A stretch of DNA of 12,041 nucleotides, taken from NCBI GenBank assembly GCA_002686955.1, contig NYZA01000035.1:1-12041 (forward strand). The letters run 5' to 3'. The notes beneath the pieces were generated by a model. That model saw only the letters and a list, made by a program, of their open reading frames with translations. It did no database searches and was not told the DNA's origin. Position 1 is the first letter of the stretch. Every line of letters begins with the position of its first letter. The translations under genes and the position numbers were made by a program. Of the stretch, positions 1 through 7,315 are shown in pieces. Source of the DNA: Gemmatimonadota bacterium (GTDB lineage Bacteria > GCA-2686955).

Positions 1-723
1 CCGGTCGACGGGCGAGGGGCGCTTGTGGAGGCGATCGAGGAGCTCGGGGGGGAGGCGATATGTCTGAGCGCGGTCGAGATCGGGCCGCCGGAGGATCGGG
101 AGCCGTTGCGGAGGGCGATCGAAGCGTGGGCGGGCTTCGATTGGGTGGTGTTCACTAGCGCGCGTGCGGTCGATGCGGTGGAGCGAGAGGGTGCCAACTT
201 GGGGGCGAGTCCGCCGAGGCTGGCGGCGGTCGGTCCGGCGACGGCGGCGCGGGTGGAGAAGGCGGGGGGGCAAGTCGATCTGGTGCCGGAGGACCATCGG
301 GGCGAGGAGCTTGCGAGGGCGCTTGTGGGGGCGATGGAGCGCCCGGAGCGGAAGCGCGTGCTGTTGCCGCGCAGTGACCTGGGCCGAGGCGAGCTGCCGG
401 CGATCCTGACGCGGGCCGGTGTCGATGTGAGCGATGTGGTCGCCTACCGCACGATTCCGTGGGCGGTGGGTCTGAACGAGCTCGAGGCGCTCGGAGAGGT
501 GGACGCCTTTCTTCTGGCGTCGCCGAGCGCGGTCGAAGGGTTGCTGGCACGGGCGGGGGCCGGGGGCTTTCGGCGGATCTTCCCGCGTGCGATCGTGGCC
601 GCGATCGGTACGACTACGGCGGAGGCGTTGGGGGCGGCCGGCTTGGCGCCCGATGTAGTGCCGGCGCGTAGCACGGCGGATGGGCTGGTGCGGGCGGTGG
701 TCGAGCGGATCGCGACGGGATAG
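1..723 (+). CDS. hemD: Uroporphyrinogen-III synthase, 5'-truncated by window edge
   Basis: This enzyme cyclises hydroxymethylbilane, with D-ring inversion, to uroporphyrinogen III in cytoplasmic tetrapyrrole synthesis. The frame is open from base 1 with no stop upstream of the GTG at 25, and the N-terminal strand of the fold is missing, so the true start lies outside the window. The visible sequence keeps the two-lobed HemD pattern. The first lobe has 'ELGGEA..LSAVEIGPPED' and then 'FDWVVFTSARAV', a family hallmark. A linker with 'LAAVGPATAARVEKAGG' follows, then 'RVLLPRSDLGRGELPAILTRAG' and 'VVAYRTIPW'. The end has 'AFLLASPSAVEGLLARAG' and 'AIGTTTAEALGAAGL'. HemD proteins diverge strongly, so the call rests on this ordered motif set and not on catalytic residues. 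It ends with TAG at 721-723, 91 bp before the next gene on the same strand. A partner such as hemC may lie upstream, but that cannot be seen. Confidence 0.88.
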   Translation, partial: PVDGRGALVEAIEELGGEAICLSAVEIGPPEDREPLRRAIEAWAGFDWVVFTSARAVDAVEREGANLGASPPRLAAVGPATAARVEKAGGQVDLVPEDHRGEELARALVGAMERPERKRVLLPRSDLGRGELPAILTRAGVDVSDVVAYRTIPWAVGLNELEALGEVDAFLLASPSAVEGLLARAGAGGFRRIFPRAIVAAIGTTTAEALGAAGLAPDVVPARSTADGLVRAVVERIATG

Positions 724-802
724 ACTCAGGGGAATCGGAGCCGCCCGACGGAAGTGGAGATCGGCGAGACGACGCCCCGCGGTAGTCTGGTGGTTCACCG
801 CG

Positions 803-810
803 AAGGAGGA
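803..810 (+). promoter_or_regulatory. Shine-Dalgarno site that sets the beta-helix protein start
   Basis: The sequence aaggagga lies 4 bases upstream of the ATG at 815. The frame is open back to 680, inside hemD, but only the 815 start has a strong ribosome-binding site, and it is followed at once by a signal peptide. This favours 815 over the upstream in-frame starts. Confidence 0.8.
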
Positions 811-814
811 TCGC

Positions 815-3800
815 ATGCGATTCGGAACGTGGGTGACAACGCTTCTCCTAGCCTCTCCGGCGCTGGCCCGTGGGATCAACGTTCCGGGCGACTATCCCAC
901 GATCAGCCAGGGGATCGATGCCGCAGTGGAGGGCGATACGGTATGGGTACATCCCGGCACCTATTTCGAGACCGATCTCGGCTTCGCGGGGAAGGCGATC
1001 GTTGTAACGGGGCTCGATCCGGATGACTCGTTGACGGTTGTGGGGACGGTTGTGTCGGGCGGAGGGAGTGGGAGGCCCTTCACCTTCGATCAAGGCGAGG
1101 GGGAGGCGAGTGTTTTGGCGGGTTTGACGATTACGAAGGGATTCTCCAGGGGATGTGGGGGCGGCGTCTACTGTGAAAATGCTTCCCCAACGATCGATCG
1201 TTGCAGAATCGTGTGGAATCAAACCGATAAGGTCTACGGATCGGACGGAGGAGGCGTCTGTGGCGTGTATTGCTCGGCCCGTTTTGTTAAGACTACAATA
1301 GCCAACAATCTCGTCGACGACCTGTACAACTATGCGGGAGGAGGTGGTGTATCCTGTTACGGAGGGTCTCCGATTTTCGTCGATTGTCTGATAGAGAACA
1401 ACAGTGTCAATTCATACTACGCTCGAGGAGGGGGATTGACCGCGAAATGCGCTGATCTCACTCTGGATAGCGTGATCGTTCGGGGGAATTTCGTTACCAG
1501 GGGGGACTGTGCCGATGGTGGAGGGATCTGCTTGGGTGGGGACTCTGGGTGCGAGCCGAACACCGTTGTCTTGGACTGTATCATCGAAGACAACATGGCC
1601 GGCCAAGCGGCGGGAGGAGTTCTGATCGAAGTCAGCGGTGGACACACTCTCATCGAGCGTAGCAGCATTAGCGACAATCAGGCTGATTGGTACGCAGGTG
1701 GACTGCGGATCAGATCCGATGAGCCGGTCGATTTGCGAAATTGCATCATCACCGGAAACCGGGCAGCAGGGCATCCATGGCTGAAAGGCAGCGGCGGCGG
1801 AGTGTATTCATCACGGGGCAAGGCGCGCCTCCAAAACTGCACAATTGCTGGCAACTATGCATCGGGACACGCCGGTGGGATCCACAGTCGAGCGGCGCCG
1901 ATCACCTTGATCGACTCGATCGTCTGGGGCAACGAGCCCAACGAGATCAGCGGCGGGCAGGACGATGTCGATATCAGCTGGTCCACGGTCCGCGCGGAGT
2001 GGCCGGGGGAAGGGAATCTGCACCAAGACCCGCTCTTCCGCGACCCGGAGAATGGGGACTGGCGTCTGCGCTCGATCGAGTGTGGGTTCGAAGAAGACTC
2101 TCCCGCCATCGATTCAGGAGATCCCGCGATTCGAGATCGATGGCTCGATTGTGATTTCGGTCTGGGGGCGATTCGAGCTGATCAAGGTGCCTATGGCGGA
2201 GGCGCTTGTGCACTCGAGATCGTGCCCGATCGCCATCCCGTCGTCGCCTTTCGTGGCGACAGTTTGAAGGGCAGCATAGAAATCGCGAACGGCTGCGACG
2301 ACACATTGGCATTCGATCGCGTGGTCGTAGAACTGAATACCGCTCCCCCGTGGACCCGAACGGCCCACGACGGGCCGGTCGTCGCGATAGAGCCCGGTGG
2401 CATTGTACAACACCATTTTGCTGTCGCCGTACCGCCATGGGCACCGATCGGAGTGTATCGAGCTGGAATCGTTTTGTCGCGCTACGGGGCCGATGTCTCC
2501 GAGATCAAGCGATCTGTTGTGATTCGCGGCGAAGAGGCGATAGAGATCCGTGTACCGCTCGATGTGGGTTCGATTACACAGGCGATCGCGCTGACCCTGG
2601 ATGGAGACGCCGTCGTCATCGCGCCAGGCACCTATCTCGAATCGTCGGTCGACTTGGCCGGAAAGGCGATCACCGTGCGCAGCGAGAACCCATCCGATCC
2701 GCGCACCGTCGCCGAGACGATTGTCGATGGGTCGGGCGCCGGATCGGTCTTTGTCTTCCAGAGCGAAGAAGACACCAACAGTGTTTTGGCGGGGCTCACG
2801 ATCACGGGAGGGAAGGCGCGGCAAGGAGGCGGAATTCGATGCCTGTCCTCACCGCGGATCGAGGACTGCGTGATTCAGGGAAACTGGGCGACTTCGCACG
2901 ATTCCGCGCCGGTCGGTGACTTTCACGAGTCGTTCGAAGCGCAGGGTGGCGGAGTGTACTGTGAAGGAGAAGGATCACCGATCTTCCGAAGGTGCGACAT
3001 CGTCGAGAACGGTGTGAGGGTGGAAGCGAGAAACACCTCGGGCGGTGGCGGCGGTGTCTACTGCTCGAGCGCCTTCGCTCGCTTCGAGCTCTGCCGGATC
3101 GATCGCAATCGAGCCGTGGCGATTGCGACATTTGGACCGAATGGAGGAGGAGTTGCTTGTGATCACGGGGCGTCAGCGCTCTTCGTGGCGTGCTCGATCG
3201 ATGAGAACCAGATTCTCGGGAGTGGCGATTGGAGCGGGGCGCTGGGTTCCGGTGGGGGGCTCTACTGCAGCGGAGATGATGTCGAGTTGATCGACTGCAG
3301 TATCTCGAGAAACCGTATCGCCGCCGAATCGTGGGCCTTCGGCGGCGGAGTGCGCACACGTGGGGGGCTGTTTACCATGCGAGAATGCAGATTGGCGCAC
3401 AACGTCGTCGAGGCCGCCAACGACTCGAAGGGCGGCGGAGTATTCGCGGACTACGGTTCGTTCGAGGCGACGGACTGCAACTTGACAGGCAATTCCGCCG
3501 TCTCTGCGGGTAATGGATCTGGCGGAGGCCTGTACTCCCAGCGTGCGGACATATTGCTGGTCCGTACTGACTTCCTTCACAACACCTGCTCGCACAACGG
3601 AGGAGGTGTGCTCTTCTCCTACGGTAGCCCGCGGATGTCTGGATGTACTCTTCGCGCCAATCAAGCGGACAAAGGCGGTGGCGCGTATCTTCAAGCCACA
3701 GCGGAACTCGACAACTGCACCCTTAGCCACAACAGAGTGACCAACAGCGGATCGGGCATTTACGTTTCGAACCAGCATCCCACTCTCGCGAGCTGCATAC

Positions 3801-4132
3801 TCTGGAACAACGATGGCGACGAGATCCACGACGCGTCGGTGGGCCTCACGGTCGTCTACTCCATTATCGAAGGCGGATGGCCCGGAGAGGGCAACCTCGA
3901 CCAGGATCCACTCTTCCACACCGCCGTGGATCTCCGCCTCCGCGCGACGCGATGTGGCTGGAATCTCGACTCACCGGCGATCGACAGCGGCGCACCATGG
4001 CTCGAAGACCGCTTGCTCGGTTGTCATGCGGGCCTTGGCACCGAGTTCGGCGACATAGGCGCTTACGGCGGCGAGGGGGCGGAACGTAGCGCGGAAGGGG
4101 GGTGGGTCTACCAAGCACCGAGGTTGCGCTGA
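815..4132 (+). CDS. Secreted protein with two tandem right-handed parallel beta-helix domains
   Basis: This is a 1105-residue exported protein. Residues 1-18 form a signal peptide with a hydrophobic TLLLA core and a likely cleavage after 'PALA'. Residues 21 to about 464 are a first beta-helix. It opens with 'INVPGDYPTISQGIDAA', then has 'DTVWVHPGTY' and about ten Gly-rich 'GGGV' coils carrying 'C.I..N' steps, and closes with a 'WPGEGNLHQDPLF...SPAIDSG...GAYGGG' cap near residues 396-462. Residues of about 465-572 look like an Ig-like linker. Residues of about 575-1097 repeat the whole plan ('ITQAIALTLDGDAVVIAPGTY', 'SVLAGLTITGG', cap from residue 1022). Such proteins are usually surface or extracellular, and some bind or cleave polysaccharides. 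No lyase catalytic residues can be assigned, and no C-terminal sorting or anchor domain is visible. There is no recognisable operon partner. The fold is a confident call; the function is unknown. Confidence 0.9.
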   Translation: MRFGTWVTTLLLASPALARGINVPGDYPTISQGIDAAVEGDTVWVHPGTYFETDLGFAGKAIVVTGLDPDDSLTVVGTVVSGGGSGRPFTFDQGEGEASVLAGLTITKGFSRGCGGGVYCENASPTIDRCRIVWNQTDKVYGSDGGGVCGVYCSARFVKTTIANNLVDDLYNYAGGGGVSCYGGSPIFVDCLIENNSVNSYYARGGGLTAKCADLTLDSVIVRGNFVTRGDCADGGGICLGGDSGCEPNTVVLDCIIEDNMAGQAAGGVLIEVSGGHTLIERSSISDNQADWYAGGLRIRSDEPVDLRNCIITGNRAAGHPWLKGSGGGVYSSRGKARLQNCTIAGNYASGHAGGIHSRAAPITLIDSIVWGNEPNEISGGQDDVDISWSTVRAEWPGEGNLHQDPLFRDPENGDWRLRSIECGFEEDSPAIDSGDPAIRDRWLDCDFGLGAIRADQGAYGGGACALEIVPDRHPVVAFRGDSLKGSIEIANGCDDTLAFDRVVVELNTAPPWTRTAHDGPVVAIEPGGIVQHHFAVAVPPWAPIGVYRAGIVLSRYGADVSEIKRSVVIRGEEAIEIRVPLDVGSITQAIALTLDGDAVVIAPGTYLESSVDLAGKAITVRSENPSDPRTVAETIVDGSGAGSVFVFQSEEDTNSVLAGLTITGGKARQGGGIRCLSSPRIEDCVIQGNWATSHDSAPVGDFHESFEAQGGGVYCEGEGSPIFRRCDIVENGVRVEARNTSGGGGGVYCSSAFARFELCRIDRNRAVAIATFGPNGGGVACDHGASALFVACSIDENQILGSGDWSGALGSGGGLYCSGDDVELIDCSISRNRIAAESWAFGGGVRTRGGLFTMRECRLAHNVVEAANDSKGGGVFADYGSFEATDCNLTGNSAVSAGNGSGGGLYSQRADILLVRTDFLHNTCSHNGGGVLFSYGSPRMSGCTLRANQADKGGGAYLQATAELDNCTLSHNRVTNSGSGIYVSNQHPTLASCILWNNDGDEIHDASVGLTVVYSIIEGGWPGEGNLDQDPLFHTAVDLRLRATRCGWNLDSPAIDSGAPWLEDRLLGCHAGLGTEFGDIGAYGGEGAERSAEGGWVYQAPRLR

Positions 4133-4290
4133 TTGAGTAGAATTCCCTTTCCCATGCGCCCACGGTCCGGAGATCGGACCCCTGACGGCGGGCGGCGACT
4201 TGGAGATCGGACTACCGGCGTGACCAACCGAGAGCAGAAACCGCGGCACGGAAGAGGATTCGACCGTCACGACGACCCGATTGGGTTGGC
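4133..4290. other. Intergenic spacer with short hairpin and direct repeat
   Basis: This 158-bp gap follows the beta-helix gene. It holds a perfect 6-bp hairpin (ggtccg-gagat-cggacc, 4164-4180) with no T-run after it, so a factor-independent terminator is doubtful. The 11-mer ggagatcggac occurs twice, at 4169-4179 and 4202-4212. The second copy lies about 80 bp before the sigma-factor start and could be part of a control site, though nothing in the sequence proves it. Confidence 0.3.
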
Positions 4291-4668
4291 GTGATCTCCA
4301 CAGCCGAGTTCTCCAGCGTTGGCTTCGCCGAACGCTTGAGAGCCGGGGACCGCGATGCGCTCGAGGCGGTGGTTCGCGCCTACCTTCCCCAGGTCCACAG
4401 AGCGGCGCGGGGGGCGGGGTTCAGCGCGGAGCGCGCCGACGACATCGCCCAGGAGACCTTCAAGACCTTCATCGAAAAAGCGAAGACTTTCGAGGGGCGC
4501 TCTCACGTGCGCACGTGGCTCTTCGGCATCCTTTATCGCAAGATCAACGAGGCTTGGCGCCGCGTACAACGCGAGCGAGAGCACGACGATATCGACAGGA
4601 TCAAATCGCTCGGCGATTCGATCGTTCACGAGCTGCGCGATCGCGACAAAGACAAAAGCGGCGACTAA
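4291..4668 (+). CDS. ECF-like sigma-70 factor containing region 2 only
   Basis: This 125-residue protein carries sigma-70 region 2. Residues 12-45 form the leading helices. 'ADDIAQETFKTF' at 49-60 matches region 2.2, the core RNA polymerase contact. 'FEGRSHVRTWLFGILYRK' at 67-84 matches regions 2.3-2.4, for -10 melting and recognition. After residue 92 comes a charged tail ending 'DKDKSGD'. ECF factors usually have about 170-200 residues and a region 4 helix-turn-helix for the -35 element. Here the stop at 4666-4668 and the terminator starting near 4682 leave no room for one. The GTG at 4291 is the first usual start in the frame, with only a weak Shine-Dalgarno sequence. No anti-sigma gene is adjacent. 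It may be a natural region-2-only factor, a regulator that occupies core polymerase, or a gene shortened by deletion. Membership in the family is clear; activity is not. Confidence 0.82.
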   Translation: MISTAEFSSVGFAERLRAGDRDALEAVVRAYLPQVHRAARGAGFSAERADDIAQETFKTFIEKAKTFEGRSHVRTWLFGILYRKINEAWRRVQREREHDDIDRIKSLGDSIVHELRDRDKDKSGD

Positions 4669-4681
4669 CGAGGCACACATG

Positions 4682-4727
4682 AAGAAGAGAGCCGGCACCG
4701 ATCAGAGACGATGCCGGCTCTTCTTTC
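4682..4727. terminator. Bidirectional hairpin terminator between sigma gene and yceI
   Basis: A perfect 10-bp stem pairs agagccggca (4688-4697) with tgccggctct (4712-4721) around a 14-base loop. On the + strand it is followed by a pyrimidine- and T-rich tract (tctttc), and on the - strand by cttcttc. It lies 14 bp after the sigma-factor stop and 19 bp before the end of the convergent yceI gene. It therefore probably serves both transcripts. Confidence 0.78.
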
Positions 4728-4745
4728 GTGGAGAAGCGTGCGAAG

Positions 4746-5366
4746 CTACCGCCTATGCGCCTCCAGCAGAATCTGGATCTTGACATCTCCACCGACGACC
4801 ATGGTGCCGGCCCAGTTGCCCGTTCCGATCTGATAGTCGCCACGGTCGATGAGGGTCGACGCGTCGAAGCTCGCCACCTCTTTCGCGCCTCCCAGCATCG
4901 CTTGCATCTTCTGAGGAATCTGCTGCGTGCCGAGGATCTTGATCGGAAGCTCGATCTCCTTCGAATTGCCTCGCATCGTGAACCGTCCAGTGGCCACGAG
5001 CTCGCTCTCGCCGGTTCGACGAACACCCGTGCTCTTGAAGGTGATCTTCGGGTGTCCCGCCGCATCGAACCAATCGGGTGTCTGAAGGTGCTTGTCTCGC
5101 TTCGCGTTGCCCGTATCGATGCTGGCGACGTCGATTCGAACCTCGACCGAGCTGCGCTCGGGATGCTCCGCATCGTACTGTAGATCGACCTCGAACTCCT
5201 CGAAGCTGCCCGTCACGGGGGTGAAGAAGTGATTGACGCTGAAGTTGATCTCGGTATGCGCGCGATCGATGCTCCAGCCTGCCGGCCCCGCCAGAGCGGG
5301 AGCTCTGAGCGATGCGATTACGAGCGCGGCGACGAGCGTCGAAGATGGGGTCGCGAACGTCTTCAT
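4746..5366 (-). CDS. YceI family secreted lipocalin-like protein
   Basis: This 206-residue protein belongs to the YceI family, beta-barrel periplasmic or secreted proteins whose known members bind polyisoprenoid-type lipids. A signal peptide occupies residues 1-26 (Lys2, hydrophobic LVAALVIASL, 'APALA' before the cleavage site). The mature part begins with the family signature 'GWSIDRAHTEINFSVNHFF' and 'VTGSFEEFEVDLQYD'. It continues with 'SSVEVRIDVASIDTGNAKRDKHL', 'DWFDAAGHPKITFKST' and 'GRFTMRGNSKEIELPI'. The length and motif order are those of a complete member. The ATG at 5366 is chosen for its AAGGAG site (5375-5380, 8-base gap) and the signal peptide; the frame is open further upstream to about 5468 but without those features. 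It lies 191 bp downstream of the peptidase gene on the same strand, so it may have its own promoter. The lipid ligand cannot be inferred. Confidence 0.92.
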   Translation of the reverse strand: MKTFATPSSTLVAALVIASLRAPALAGPAGWSIDRAHTEINFSVNHFFTPVTGSFEEFEVDLQYDAEHPERSSVEVRIDVASIDTGNAKRDKHLQTPDWFDAAGHPKITFKSTGVRRTGESELVATGRFTMRGNSKEIELPIKILGTQQIPQKMQAMLGGAKEVASFDASTLIDRGDYQIGTGNWAGTMVVGGDVKIQILLEAHRR

Positions 5367-5506
5367 TTGAAGGTCTCCTTCGATGGGTGTGGATTCGAGC
5401 AGGATAGGACTCTTCGAGAATCCTGTGTTCTGGCGGTCCGGCGCCCAGGCCGGCACCGCTTGACCCATGAGTGCGATCGCCTCTGGGTTTCTTACACAAG
5501 GAGATC

Positions 5507-5534
5507 AAAAAAGGGGTCCGGTGGCCGCTACCGG
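5507..5534 (-). terminator. Possible weak terminator after the M1 peptidase gene
   Basis: Read on the - strand, ccggt-agcggcc-accgg (5534-5518) can form a 5-bp GC stem. Four bases later (acccc, sharing one C) there is a run of six T (5512-5507). The stem is short and the T-run is offset, so this is only a candidate for ending the lyase-peptidase transcript before yceI. Confidence 0.33.
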
Positions 5535-5557
5535 CGGAGGAGCCGCTGTCCGCGTGG

Positions 5558-7315
5558 CTACCGCCTGCTTACATCGACCCGCAGGTTCGGCACCCACTCT
5601 CTCTCGCGGAACTCCGCCAGCACGAAGCTCTCGGGATCGATCTCCACCTCCTCGACCACACCATCGATCAAGAAGCTGAACGCCTCCTTTGTCGCGCCGT
5701 TCTCCACGACCACATCCACGTGCTCGCCACCCTCCAGATGCGCCCGAAGGGTGATCGGCATCGTGTACGGATTCACCCCCCCCTGTACCTGCTCGAGCTG
5801 CAGGTCGATCCAGCTGCGGTCTTCCATAATCGGCCGGACGCGGAGCCCATACTCGTACTCAGGCCGCCCGATCTCGTACAACCACGGATCGAAGAACCAA
5901 TCCAGATCCTGGCCGGCCACCTCGGCGGCGACGGCGGTGAAGTCGCTAGTGACGGGTGATTCGTGCGCGAAACGCGTCCCCCAGGTCCTCAAAATCCCCA
6001 TCAATATGTCTCGACCGACGATCCCGCGCAGCATGTGCAGCACCCATGCTCCCTTGTCGTACACCGTCGTATTCAACACACGATTTGGGGCATGGATCGG
6101 CCCATAGAAGCGCGGCCGCTCGATCGCCCGCATGTATTCGAGATAGCCTCCGAAGCCGGTCAGGGCCTCGTGGTAGATCGCCTCGGCATAGGTCGCGAAA
6201 CCTTCATTCAGCCAGATATCGTCCCAAGTGCCGCAGGTCACGAGATCACCCCACCAATGATGAGCCAGCTCGTGGGCGGCGACATAATCGAAGTAGCCGG
6301 TTCCCGTGTAAAGGAGCTGGCCGTAGCTGGTCATCGTGGTGTGTTCCATCGCACCGGTGACCAGCGGTGTCTCCATATGGCCGTACTTTTCCTCCGGGAA
6401 GGGGTAGCCGAACCACTCGTCTTCGAATACCGAGAGCATGCCTGGAATCGATGCCACGTCCTGCTCGGCATCCTCCACATCCTCGGGCCAAGTGTAGTAG
6501 AGAAGCGGCAGCGTTCCGCCCTCGCTGAGCTCGTAGCTGTCTTCGATCAGCACGAAGTTGGTCGCCGTGAACGCGACGAGATAGGGCGCCAGCGGGTAGC
6601 GGGTCGACCAATGGTGCGACAGTGTGCCCTCGTCGTTGCTCATCACCGCCTCGAGCAAGCCGTTCGATGCGACAGTATATCGTTGCGGCATCGTGATGAT
6701 CAGATCGACCGTCGCCTTGTCACTAGGATGATCCTTGCATGGCCACCATGTGCGCGATCCATTCGGCTCGCAGAGAGTGTAGACTACGGGTGTGGGCCGC
6801 AAGCGCCAGATGTCGAATCCGAAGAAGTTGGTCAGCGGCGACCCGCCATACTCCACGCGAATCGTCGCTTCCTCACCCGGCATCAGCGTCGGCGCGAGCT
6901 CCACGGTCAGAACATCGAGGTGATGGCCATAGCTCAAAGGGAGCCCCTCACCGTCGAAGACCGCCGATACCTTCATCCGCCAGTCGAGATCGAGCACGAC
7001 CTGATAGAGCTCCGCGCCGGTCGGCGTGAGTAAGATATCGCAGCTCCCATCGATATCGCGCGAGAAGATTCCTGGATCGACATCGATATCGATCGTGTAG
7101 TGCAGAACGTTGTATTCGTCCTGAGCGCCGGCCACAGTGGCGAGTGTCTCGATCTCCTTCAGCCGCGCGCGCCCGTGTCCCGTGCGCAAAGCCTCGTGAT
7201 TGGCGCCCACGCGACGCGCCAGATCCCAATCCGAGTCGTTCGCCGCGCCCAACGCCCCCGCCGCCGCGCCGCCCCAAACCGCCGCCCCGACCAGCCCCGC
7301 GCGGACACTCACCAC
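5558..7315 (-). CDS. Secreted M1 family zinc aminopeptidase
   Basis: This 585-residue metallopeptidase removes N-terminal residues from peptides. Residues 1-24 resemble a signal peptide (Arg5, then an Ala/Gly/Val-rich stretch). Residues of about 68-210 form the N-terminal beta-sandwich of the family ('YTIDIDVDP'; 'LCEPNGSRTWWPCKDHPSDKA' near 181-201). The catalytic domain carries the exopeptidase motif as 'GAMEH' (321-325). The zinc site is HELAHHWW, with His348, Glu349 and His352, and Glu371 of 'NEGFA' exactly 18 residues further on. The transition-state Tyr is Tyr419 in 'VYDKGAWVLHMLR'. After about residue 470 there is only a short beta-rich end, without the long helical domain IV of the larger aminopeptidases and without a visible sorting domain. 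The GTG at 7315 overlaps the lyase stop; a second in-frame GTG at 7312 would give a 4-base GTGA overlap. Either way the two genes are probably translationally coupled. Substrate specificity is unknown. Confidence 0.93.
   Translation of the reverse strand: MVSVRAGLVGAAVWGGAAAGALGAANDSDWDLARRVGANHEALRTGHGRARLKEIETLATVAGAQDEYNVLHYTIDIDVDPGIFSRDIDGSCDILLTPTGAELYQVVLDLDWRMKVSAVFDGEGLPLSYGHHLDVLTVELAPTLMPGEEATIRVEYGGSPLTNFFGFDIWRLRPTPVVYTLCEPNGSRTWWPCKDHPSDKATVDLIITMPQRYTVASNGLLEAVMSNDEGTLSHHWSTRYPLAPYLVAFTATNFVLIEDSYELSEGGTLPLLYYTWPEDVEDAEQDVASIPGMLSVFEDEWFGYPFPEEKYGHMETPLVTGAMEHTTMTSYGQLLYTGTGYFDYVAAHELAHHWWGDLVTCGTWDDIWLNEGFATYAEAIYHEALTGFGGYLEYMRAIERPRFYGPIHAPNRVLNTTVYDKGAWVLHMLRGIVGRDILMGILRTWGTRFAHESPVTSDFTAVAAEVAGQDLDWFFDPWLYEIGRPEYEYGLRVRPIMEDRSWIDLQLEQVQGGVNPYTMPITLRAHLEGGEHVDVVVENGATKEAFSFLIDGVVEEVEIDPESFVLAEFREREWVPNLRVDVSRR

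Noticed and set aside
680-814. Upstream extension of the beta-helix reading frame overlapping the end of hemD
   Set aside because: The extension is Arg/Ser-rich, has no ribosome-binding site and would bury the signal peptide; the start at 815 has a strong Shine-Dalgarno site.
1100-4000. Repeated GGCGGAG-type units as a tandem DNA repeat or CRISPR
   Set aside because: They are irregular codons for the GGGV turns of beta-helix coils, without uniform repeat or spacer length.
4164-4180. Hairpin ggtccg/cggacc as a terminator of the beta-helix gene
   Set aside because: The stem is only 6 bp and no T-run follows it.
5963-7033. Open frame of 356 codons on the + strand
   Set aside because: It is antisense to the M1 peptidase, which has a complete zinc site; no start signal or domain was seen.
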